Source of the DNA: JAEUPI01 sp036520715 | Lineage (GTDB): Bacteria; Pseudomonadota; Gammaproteobacteria; Burkholderiales; Burkholderiaceae_C | DNA: 5,128 nucleotides | Direction of reading: 5' to 3' | NCBI GenBank assembly: GCA_036520715.1 | Contig: DATDJF010000226.1 | Span: forward strand, 1-5,128 | Part shown: positions 1-5,128 of the stretch, piece after piece | Numbering within the stretch: position 1 is the stretch's first letter | How the letters are laid out: every line of letters begins with the position of its first letter | Made by a program: the position numbers and the translations under genes | The notes under the pieces: model-generated | Databases searched by the model: none | Seen by the model: only the letters and a program-made list of their open reading frames with translations | Told to the model about the DNA's origin: nothing

Positions 1-92
1 CTTGGCGCGCGCCCGGGCAGGCGCGCGGCTGCACCGCCTGCGTCGTCCGCGCGCGGGCTGACGTACGCACCGAACCGCCAACGGCCCGTTCG
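1..92 (+). other. Possible 3' end of an upstream gene, frame unresolved
   Basis: This GC-rich leader contains no complete gene. Two + strand frames could be the tail of a gene entering from the left. One reads about 19 Ala/Arg/Leu-rich residues and stops at TGA 59-61. The other reads about 31 residues and stops at TGA 94-96, which would overlap the next ATG in an ATGA arrangement typical of translationally coupled operon genes. The third frame is open to the window edge and continuous with the next gene, but has no ATG, GTG or TTG upstream of position 93. Third-position GC does not separate the candidates clearly. I see no convincing promoter here. Confidence 0.25.
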
Positions 93-1370
93 ATGAGCGA
101 CACCTTCACTGCAGTGCCCGGCCTGCGCCGCGTGGCGCGACTGCTCTGTGCGGGCTGCGGATTGCTTCTGCTCGGAGCCGCCGCCGCCACGGTGTGGCTG
201 CCCGGCTGGGCTGGCACCGTGGTCGCGCTGGCATTGTGGGTGGCCGGCATCGCCGCGACCCTGCCAAGCGCCGGCGGCTGCATTGCGGTGGCGCGCCAGG
301 CGCGCCTGGAATCCGGGCGGCCCGACCTGTTCCTCGAACGCAACGCAGTGCGCTCGGAGGAGCAACTGGCGCAGCGCCGGTTGCCGGCTTGGCGTGCCCT
401 GCGCCGCCGGCTGGCAGCGATCGCGTTCGGTCATCGCCACCTGGTCGGCGATGCCGTGCGCATTCGGGCGCTGCACGACATTCGCGCCACGCTCGATGCG
501 CAGGGCTGCCTCGATGGCTTGCCCTTCATGGAGGAGATGGCCGCCTTTTGCGGTCGCGAGGCGGTGGTCTACCGTGTGGTCGACAAGATCTACGACTACG
601 GCCGTTCGCGGCGCATGCGCCGGCTCGACGACTGTGTGCTGTTGATGGGGCAACGCTGCGACGGCGCTGCGCACGCCGGTTGTGAAGCCGCGTGTTATCT
701 CATCTGGAAGTCGCAGTGGCTGGAGCCGTTGTCGGAAGCCTCGCCGCAAGTGATGACGCAAGACGCGCCGCTCGCGCCGCCGGCTTCCGGCGCGTCCGAC
801 CCGGCCACGGTGTATTCGTGCCAGTACACGCAGCTGACCGCCGCCTCGAACGCCATGTCGCAAGGCGACTGGCGAGGCCTGCTCGGGCCTTGGGTGGTGG
901 GCAACGTCACCGCCACTGCGTTCTGGGTGGCCGTGGCGACACGCGCCTTCAACGCGCTGCAGCTGCGTCGCGGCGGGCTGTGTTATCCGGCCCAGCCGCC
1001 GGGCGGCAACGACAAGACAACTCAGGTGCTGGCGCTGCGGCCGGGCCAGTGGGTGCGCGTGCGCAGCTCGACGCAGATTGCACGCACGCTGGACAAGAAC
1101 TCGAAGAACCGGGGCCTGTGGTTCGATCGCGACATGCTGAAGCACTGCGGCTCGATGCGGCGTGTGCGCGGACGCGTGCAGAAGATCATCGACATCCACA
1201 GCGGCAGGATGATTCCGATGAAGACGGCGTGCATCACGTTGGAGGACGTGCACTACTCCGGCGAGTTCCAAGGCTTCGGCGAGCAACACGACTACCTGTA
1301 CTGGCGTGAGGCATGGCTGGAGCCGGTCGACCCAGGCAGCGGCGGCAACGCGGCAACGCCCACCCCTTGA
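93..1370 (+). CDS. Membrane-anchored protein of unknown function with two tandem copies of a polysaccharide-locus domain
   Basis: 425 residues, function unknown. Residues about 13-36 and 39-60 are two hydrophobic segments, probably a membrane hairpin, followed by an Arg-rich stretch. Two homologous domains follow, at about 119-213 and 318-412, each running from a G-x-x-V-R-x-R start to a W-L-E-P end. They align with a constant offset of 199 residues and no gap, with about 31 of 95 identities by hand count. Shared landmarks are TLD, GL.F...M, CG, KI.D, a central Cys and the paired tryptophans. Copy 1 has cysteines 139, 153, 181, 189, 197 and 201; copy 2 keeps only the equivalents of 153 and 181. 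The linker, about 214-317, includes a hydrophobic stretch at 262-286. From memory, similar conserved hypothetical proteins occur near exopolysaccharide and glycosyltransferase genes. The ATG is the only usual start codon in this open frame; its ribosome binding site is poor. A role in sugar polymer assembly is inferred from context only. Confidence 0.85.
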   Translation: MSDTFTAVPGLRRVARLLCAGCGLLLLGAAAATVWLPGWAGTVVALALWVAGIAATLPSAGGCIAVARQARLESGRPDLFLERNAVRSEEQLAQRRLPAWRALRRRLAAIAFGHRHLVGDAVRIRALHDIRATLDAQGCLDGLPFMEEMAAFCGREAVVYRVVDKIYDYGRSRRMRRLDDCVLLMGQRCDGAAHAGCEAACYLIWKSQWLEPLSEASPQVMTQDAPLAPPASGASDPATVYSCQYTQLTAASNAMSQGDWRGLLGPWVVGNVTATAFWVAVATRAFNALQLRRGGLCYPAQPPGGNDKTTQVLALRPGQWVRVRSSTQIARTLDKNSKNRGLWFDRDMLKHCGSMRRVRGRVQKIIDIHSGRMIPMKTACITLEDVHYSGEFQGFGEQHDYLYWREAWLEPVDPGSGGNAATPTP

Positions 1371-1493
1371 TCGTGTGGCGCGCGATGCGGAGAAACCCGG
1401 CCGCGTGTGATCGACGCGGCCGATAATCAACGCTTGGTCGGTCCTGGCTGAACGCCCGCATGGCAGGGCGCGCGGGCCCGACCTGCCGCAACC
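1371..1493 (+). other. Intergenic spacer with hairpins, no gene seen
   Basis: This 123-base spacer separates the double-domain protein from the epimerase. It contains a strong hairpin, listed separately, and a weaker 6-bp inverted repeat (GCCCGC at 1454-1459 with GCGGGC at 1472-1477) just before the epimerase start. It could hold a terminator, a promoter for the downstream genes, or both. No -10/-35 pair is convincing. Confidence 0.5.
1398..1422 (+). terminator. Hairpin, possible terminator after the unknown gene
   Basis: CGGCCGCGT at 1398-1406 pairs perfectly with ACGCGGCCG at 1414-1422, giving a 9-bp GC-rich stem with a 7-base loop, 27 bases after the preceding stop codon. No run of T follows, so it is not a classical intrinsic terminator. 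It could terminate weakly, stabilise the 3' end of the message, or bind a protein as a DNA palindrome. Confidence 0.4.
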
Positions 1494-2042
1494 ATGACCT
1501 TCGAACCCCTGCCCGTCGCCGGCGCATACCTCATCACCCCGCAAAAGCGATCCGACGAGCGCGGCCACTTCGCGCGCGTGTTCTGCCGCGACGAGCTGAC
1601 CGCGCAGGGCCTGTGTGCCGACTACTGCCAAGCCAACACGGCGCTCAGTCCGCGGACCGGCACGCTGCGCGGCCTGCACTTGCAGCGCACACCGCATGCC
1701 GAGGTCAAGCTGGTGCGCTGCACGCGTGGCAGCGTGTTCGACGTCGTGCTCGATCTGCGCCCCGACTCGCCCACCTACCTGCGTTGGCACGGCACCGAGC
1801 TGTCCGCCGACAACGCCGCCATGCTGTACGCGCCGGCGGGCACCGCGCACGGCTACCTCACGCTGACCGACGACACCGAGCTGCTCTACATGACCAGCGC
1901 CAAGTACGCTCCCGACGCAGCCACCGGTGTGCGCTTCGACGATCGGGCCTTCGCCATCCGCTGGCCGCGCGACATCACGCTGGTGTCGCAGGCCGATCGC
2001 GGCTGGCCCGACTTCCAGACGGGCCACTCGACAAGCCCGTGA
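1494..2042 (+). CDS. rfbC: dTDP-4-dehydrorhamnose 3,5-epimerase (RmlC/RfbC family)
   Basis: A 182-residue cupin-fold epimerase, close to the family's usual length of about 180-185. The family epimerises C3 and C5 of dTDP-4-keto-6-deoxy-glucose in the cytoplasm, the third step of dTDP-L-rhamnose synthesis. Visible family signatures are DERGHF (residues 21-26), Q46 and N48, GTLRGLH with R59 and the catalytic base H62, K72 in the EVKLVR strand, PAGTAHGY with H119, the Y132 and Y138 pair, and a D168 that should match the Asp partnering the catalytic His. These fall at nearly the same numbers as in the Salmonella enzyme, so it is probably active. The ATG is poorly supported by a ribosome binding site, but it places the N terminus as expected. 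The next gene follows 28 bases after the stop, suggesting co-transcription. No rfbA, rfbB or rfbD lies in the window, so a different nucleotide-sugar substrate remains possible. Confidence 0.92.
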   Translation: MTFEPLPVAGAYLITPQKRSDERGHFARVFCRDELTAQGLCADYCQANTALSPRTGTLRGLHLQRTPHAEVKLVRCTRGSVFDVVLDLRPDSPTYLRWHGTELSADNAAMLYAPAGTAHGYLTLTDDTELLYMTSAKYAPDAATGVRFDDRAFAIRWPRDITLVSQADRGWPDFQTGHSTSP

Positions 2043-2060
2043 CGTTTCATTCACAAGATC

Positions 2061-2064
2061 GGAG
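2061..2064 (+). promoter_or_regulatory. Ribosome binding site of the SAF oxidoreductase gene
   Basis: GGAG with 6 bases to the ATG at 2071 is the clearest ribosome binding site in the window. It decides the start: the open frame extends upstream to an ATG at 1927, inside the epimerase gene, but those 48 extra codons are an out-of-frame reading of the epimerase. The true protein begins with MIIVDT. Confidence 0.8.
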
Positions 2065-2070
2065 TGGTTC

Positions 2071-3372
2071 ATGATCATCGTTGACACCGCCCTCTCCCAA
2101 CGCCTGCAGGCCGGCAAGCCCGTGCGGGTGGCGATGGTCGGCGCCGGCTACATGGCGCGCGGCATCGCATTGCAGATCCTCACCGCGATGCCGGGCATCC
2201 GCCTGGTGGCCATCAGCAACCGCGACGTGCCGAAGGCCGAACGCGCCTATGAAGCGGCCGGCGCTTCCGGCGTGGCTCGCGTCAGCTCGGTGGCCGAGCT
2301 CGACCGCGCCATCGAAAGCGGCCGCTACGCCGTCACCGATGATCCGCACCTGCTGTGCGCGTCCGGCCAGGTCGAGGCGGTGATCGAAACCACCGGCGAC
2401 GTCGAGTTCGGCTCGCGCGTCGCGTTCGATGCCATCGGCAACGGCAAGCACATCGTGCTGATGAACGCCGAGGTCGACGCCTCGGTGGGCCCGATCCTCA
2501 AGGTGCACGCCGACCGCGCCGGCGTGGTCTACACCTACACCGACGGCGACGAGCCCGGCGTGGCGATGAACCTGTTCCGCTTCGTCGACAGCATGGGCTA
2601 CAAGCCGGTGCTGATGGGGCAGATCAAGGGCTTCCTCAACCGCTACCGCAACCCCGACACGCAGCGCGAGTTCGCGCAGAAGCACGAGCAGAAGCCCGCC
2701 ATGGTGGCCTCCTTTGCCGACGGCTCCAAGCTGGCCATCGAGTCGGCCATCATGGGCAACGCCACCGGCTTCGTACCGGGCGTGCGCGGCATGAAAGGCT
2801 ACGAAGTGCCGCACGTCAAGGAGATCCTGAAGCGCTGCCGGCCGGATGACTTCGCCGCCGGCGGCCAGGTTGACTTCGCGCTCGGCGCCGAGCCGCACAC
2901 CGGCGCGTTCGTGATGGCCTTCAACGACCACCCCGAGAAGATGAAGTACATGAGCTACTTCAAGTTCGGCGAGGGGCCGCTGTACATGTTCTACACGCCG
3001 TACCACCTGCCCCACATGCAGTTGCCCCACACCGTGGCGCGCGCCGTGCTGTTCAAGGACCCCACGCTGGCACCGCGCGGCGCCCCGGTGTGCGACACCG
3101 TGTCGATGGCCAAACGCGACTTGCGCGCCGGCGAGCGCCTCGACGGCATGGGTGGCTTCACCTGCTACGGCCTGATCGACAGCTACGAGAACTGCCGCCG
3201 CAACGACGACCTGCCGATCGCGCTGTCGGTGGACTGCGTGCTCAAGCGCGACGTCGCCAAGGACCAGCCGATCAGCTACCGCGACGTCGAGCTGCCGGCC
3301 GGCCGCCTGTGCGACAAGCTGCGCGCGGAGCAGACTGGCCACTTCGCGACCTCGTTGCGCAAGGCAGCCTGA
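2071..3372 (+). CDS. Homoserine dehydrogenase-like NAD(P)-dependent oxidoreductase with C-terminal SAF domain
   Basis: 433 residues, cytoplasmic, no signal peptide. Residues about 17-155 form a Rossmann NAD(P)-binding domain. It opens with VRVAMVGAGYMARG (G24, G26, then M28-A29) and includes VIETTGD (104-110) and NAEVDASVGP (132-141). The middle part, about 156-335, has GDEPGV (159-164) and IKGFLNRYRNPDTQ (185-198), resembling the catalytic half of homoserine dehydrogenase-like proteins. Residues about 338-415 look like a SAF domain. This matches the group annotated as predicted homoserine dehydrogenase with C-terminal SAF domain (COG4091, from memory). It is unlikely to be the housekeeping homoserine dehydrogenase: it lacks the usual C-terminal ACT domain and sits between an epimerase and a flippase gene. 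The likely job is oxidation or reduction of a sugar or small acid feeding a modified glycan, but the substrate is not evident. Confidence is high for the family and low for the reaction. Confidence 0.87.
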   Translation: MIIVDTALSQRLQAGKPVRVAMVGAGYMARGIALQILTAMPGIRLVAISNRDVPKAERAYEAAGASGVARVSSVAELDRAIESGRYAVTDDPHLLCASGQVEAVIETTGDVEFGSRVAFDAIGNGKHIVLMNAEVDASVGPILKVHADRAGVVYTYTDGDEPGVAMNLFRFVDSMGYKPVLMGQIKGFLNRYRNPDTQREFAQKHEQKPAMVASFADGSKLAIESAIMGNATGFVPGVRGMKGYEVPHVKEILKRCRPDDFAAGGQVDFALGAEPHTGAFVMAFNDHPEKMKYMSYFKFGEGPLYMFYTPYHLPHMQLPHTVARAVLFKDPTLAPRGAPVCDTVSMAKRDLRAGERLDGMGGFTCYGLIDSYENCRRNDDLPIALSVDCVLKRDVAKDQPISYRDVELPAGRLCDKLRAEQTGHFATSLRKAA

Positions 3373-3387
3373 CAGCGCGACAGCCTC

Positions 3388-3419
3388 CTGCGGTGGGTGC
3401 GTCGAGCGCCTGACCGCAG
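3388..3419 (+). repeat. First of two adjacent stem-loops
   Basis: CTGCGGT (3388-3394) pairs with ACCGCAG (3413-3419), a perfect 7-bp stem. Inside the loop, 3396-3400 can pair with 3406-3410, adding 5 bp with one G-U pair around a GTCGA loop. It starts 15 bases after the upstream stop codon. Confidence 0.45.
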
Positions 3420-3420
3420 C

Positions 3421-3448
3421 GACCACGCGCAGGCGTTCGCGCGTGGTC
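3421..3448 (+). terminator. Perfect 10-bp hairpin, possible terminator or attenuator
   Basis: GACCACGCGC (3421-3430) is the exact reverse complement of GCGCGTGGTC (3439-3448), with an 8-base loop. It lies 48 bases after the oxidoreductase stop and 30 bases before the flippase ATG. The following bases are C- and T-containing but form no T tract, so termination would be weak or factor-assisted. The right arm contains a GTG (3443) in frame with the flippase, which would be a poor start buried in the stem. Confidence 0.5.
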
Positions 3449-3478
3449 ACCCCATCCTCTACCAGCGAGCCTCCGTCG

Positions 3479-4975
3479 ATGCAAAGCCCGCGAGCCGCCG
3501 GTGGCGTTCAAGGCCAGATGGCGCGTGGCGCCGTGTGGATGGTGCTGTTCAAGCTGCTGGAACGCAGCATCGGGCTGGTCAGCACGCTGATCCTGGCCCG
3601 GGTGCTGATACCGGCCGACTTCGGCATCGTCGCGATGGCGATGACCTTCATCGCAATGGCCGAGTTGCTGACCGCGTTCGGCTTCGACATCGCGCTGATC
3701 CAGAACCGCGACGCCAGCGTGGACGACTACAACACCGCCTGGACGGGCAATCTGCTGCTCGGCCTGGCGATCATGCTGGCGATGCTCGCGGCCGCCGTGC
3801 CGATTTCGCAGTTCTATCGCGAGCCCGAGCTCGTGTCGGTGGTGGCGCTGCTGGCGCTCGGCCCCGCCATCTCGGGTGCCGAGAACATCGGCGTGGTGGC
3901 GTTTCGCAAGGAGCTGAGTTTCCGGCGCGAGTTCGTTTTCCAGCTCAGCCGCAAGCTGATCGGGTTTAGCGTCGTCGTGCCGTTGGCTTTCCTGCTGCAG
4001 AACCACTGGGCCCTGGTGGCCGGCACCTTGGCGTCGAAGCTGGCCGCCACGGTGATCAGCTACCTGATGCATCCGTTCCGCCCGCGGCCGTCGCTCAAGC
4101 GCATCGGCGAATTGTTCCACTTCTCGAAGTGGATCCTGCTGCACAACGTGGTGGCGTTCGCACGCGAGCGATCGTCCGACTTCTTCGTCGGGCGCATGTT
4201 CGGCGCCGCGACGTTGGGCACGTACAACATCAGCTACGAGTTCGCCAACCTGCCCACCACCGAGTTGGGCGCTCCCATCAATCGGGCGCTGCTGCCCGGG
4301 TTCGCCAAGATGGAGTCGGGGGACGACGTGGCGTCGGCCTATCGCAACGCCATCGGCCTGCTGGCGTGGCTGGCGTTGCCGGTGGCCGCCGGCCTGTTCG
4401 CGGTGGCGCCTTTCTTCGTGCCGGTGGTCCTTGGCACGAAATGGCTCGATGCCGTGCCGCTGATGCGCGCGCTGGCGCTCAACGGCGTGGTGCTGATGCT
4501 GCAGGCCTCGATGTGCACGGTGCTGATCGGTCGCGGCTTTCCGGCTCGGGTGGCCGCTGCGAACATCATCTACGTGATCGTGCTGCTGCCGATGCTCGGC
4601 GTGTTCGCGCTGCAATTCGGGATCGTAGGCGTCGCCTATGCGGCGCTGCTCAGCGGCGTCGTCTGCACGCCGATGTACCTGTGGCAGATCCAGCGCAGCA
4701 TCCAGATCCGCCCCTCGGTCTTCCTGCGCGCGATCTGGCGTCCCGCCCTCGCCTCACTGGGCATGGTGGCCATCGTCGTTTGGGCCCTGCCGGCCTACAC
4801 CGTCACGATGAGCCTGGCGCAGACCGCCGGCTGGCTGCTGGTCGGTATCTCGATCGGGGCCGGGGTCTACTTGGTGCTCGCATCGGTGCTCTGGGTGATC
4901 GCTGGCAAGCCTGCCGGCCCCGAGCGCGTGCTGATCGAGCGAGCGAGCGCCCTGCTGCCCGGTCGTCGGCGTTGA
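3479..4975 (+). CDS. Polysaccharide flippase, Wzx/WzxC type (lipopolysaccharide biosynthesis protein)
   Basis: 498 residues from the ATG at 3479, an inner-membrane protein with about 12-14 hydrophobic segments spread over residues 15-475. The family moves undecaprenyl-diphosphate-linked oligosaccharide units from the cytoplasmic to the periplasmic face. Typical features are the RVLIPADFGIVAMA motif (41-54), the GFDIALIQNRD loop (68-78), the FYREPEL segment (112-118), FRKELSFRREF (142-152), the FGAATLGTYNISYEFANLP segment (241-259) and PINRALLPGFAKM (266-278). Length fits the WzxC/MATE-like group. An in-frame GTG at 3443 would add 12 residues, but it sits inside a hairpin stem and lacks a ribosome binding site, so ATG 3479 is preferred; a second ATG at 3518 cannot be excluded. 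The C terminus is short and basic, ending in GRRR. The substrate is unknown. No polymerase (Wzy) or glycosyltransferase is present in the window. Confidence 0.92.
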   Translation: MQSPRAAGGVQGQMARGAVWMVLFKLLERSIGLVSTLILARVLIPADFGIVAMAMTFIAMAELLTAFGFDIALIQNRDASVDDYNTAWTGNLLLGLAIMLAMLAAAVPISQFYREPELVSVVALLALGPAISGAENIGVVAFRKELSFRREFVFQLSRKLIGFSVVVPLAFLLQNHWALVAGTLASKLAATVISYLMHPFRPRPSLKRIGELFHFSKWILLHNVVAFARERSSDFFVGRMFGAATLGTYNISYEFANLPTTELGAPINRALLPGFAKMESGDDVASAYRNAIGLLAWLALPVAAGLFAVAPFFVPVVLGTKWLDAVPLMRALALNGVVLMLQASMCTVLIGRGFPARVAAANIIYVIVLLPMLGVFALQFGIVGVAYAALLSGVVCTPMYLWQIQRSIQIRPSVFLRAIWRPALASLGMVAIVVWALPAYTVTMSLAQTAGWLLVGISIGAGVYLVLASVLWVIAGKPAGPERVLIERASALLPGRRR

Positions 4976-5128
4976 GCGCCGGGCGTTGCCCGCACGCCCC
5001 GCCCCCCTGAGACGGGGGCTACTCACGCTCGACGCTTGGCCCGACAGTGCCCGCTGCATATCGGGCTGCGGGGGCGGCCACGCGTCGACATGGGCGTCGA
5101 GTGCACAACACGGGGATGGATGCAGTGA
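4976..5128 (+). other. Downstream spacer, hairpins, no confident gene
   Basis: These 153 bases follow the flippase. They hold three small inverted repeats: CGGGC 4980-4984 with GCCCG 4988-4992, the 6-bp stem listed separately, and GCCCG 5049-5053 with CGGGC 5062-5066. The frame of the flippase stays open after its stop to a TGA at 5126-5128 but has no persuasive start or protein-like composition. An ATG at 5116, just after a GGGG, could start a gene running off the window, but too few codons are visible to say. Confidence 0.45.
5001..5019 (+). terminator. GC hairpin, possible terminator after the flippase
   Basis: GCCCCC (5001-5006) pairs with GGGGGC (5014-5019) around a 7-base loop, 25 bases past the flippase stop. 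All six pairs are G-C. No T tract follows, so it is only a candidate end of the transcript. A shorter hairpin at 4980-4992 sits between it and the stop codon. Confidence 0.4.

Larger units (their letters stand above)
3373..3478 (+). other. Intergenic spacer with two adjacent hairpins
   Basis: This 106-base spacer between the SAF oxidoreductase and the flippase is filled in its middle by two stem-loops one base apart, listed separately. No confident promoter or long T run is visible. It may form a partial terminator or processing site that sets lower expression of the membrane protein downstream. Confidence 0.5.

Noticed and set aside
1422..1427. GATAAT, a near match to a -10 promoter box upstream of the epimerase
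   Set aside because: There is no -35-like hexamer at 16-18 bases spacing, and the box overlaps the end of the hairpin arm. One hexamer alone is not enough.
2047..3450. Long open frame of 467 codons on the minus strand, opposite the SAF oxidoreductase
   Set aside because: It mirrors the high third-position GC of the real gene. The translation is a low-complexity Ala/Val/His/Gly/Arg mixture without recognisable motifs, while the + strand protein has clear family signatures.
3272..4615. Long open frame of 447 codons on the minus strand, opposite the flippase
   Set aside because: The product is His/Gln/Arg-rich and without domain features, as expected of an antisense shadow of hydrophobic codons in GC-rich DNA. 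The + strand reading is an evident polytopic membrane protein.
4129..5010. Open frame of 293 codons on the + strand overlapping the flippase
   Set aside because: Arg/Ala/Gly-rich out-of-frame reading with no motif, lying almost entirely inside the well-supported flippase gene.
5090..5128. Short reading frame from ATG 5090 ending in TGA at the window edge
   Set aside because: Only 12 codons, with no ribosome binding site and no protein-like features.
1..5128. Search by eye for CRISPR arrays, tRNA genes, insertion sequence ends and long direct repeats
   Set aside because: No regularly spaced repeats, no tRNA-like cloverleaf and no transposase-like protein were seen. The inverted repeats found are short intergenic hairpins.

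Overview
This 5.1 kb, very GC-rich window carries four complete genes, all on the + strand. The G/C-ending codons and protein styles resemble a high-GC proteobacterium, most likely a betaproteobacterium of the Burkholderiales. That placement is an inference from composition and general protein character, not from a marker gene. The content is that of a surface or extracellular polysaccharide locus.

Layout. Positions 1-92 probably hold the extreme 3' end of an upstream gene, but its frame cannot be settled. Positions 93-1370 encode a 425-residue protein of unknown function. It has two N-terminal membrane segments and two copies of a roughly 95-residue domain that align without a gap. A 123-base spacer follows, with a perfect 9-bp hairpin. 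Positions 1494-2042 encode a dTDP-4-dehydrorhamnose 3,5-epimerase (RmlC/RfbC family) with its active-site residues intact. After 28 bases and a good ribosome binding site, positions 2071-3372 encode a homoserine-dehydrogenase-like NAD(P) oxidoreductase with a C-terminal SAF domain. A 106-base spacer with two back-to-back hairpins leads to 3479-4975, a 498-residue polytopic polysaccharide flippase of the Wzx/WzxC type. The last 153 bases look non-coding and hold small GC-rich hairpins.

How the parts may fit together. The epimerase, the SAF oxidoreductase and the flippase suggest synthesis of a nucleotide-activated, perhaps unusual, sugar and export of a lipid-linked repeat unit across the inner membrane. 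The epimerase stands without rfbA, rfbB or rfbD in this window. Its immediate partner is the SAF oxidoreductase, so its real product could be something other than dTDP-L-rhamnose. The double-domain protein is the least understood part and the best candidate for new biology. Its first copy carries a cysteine cluster that its second copy has lost at exactly the aligned positions.
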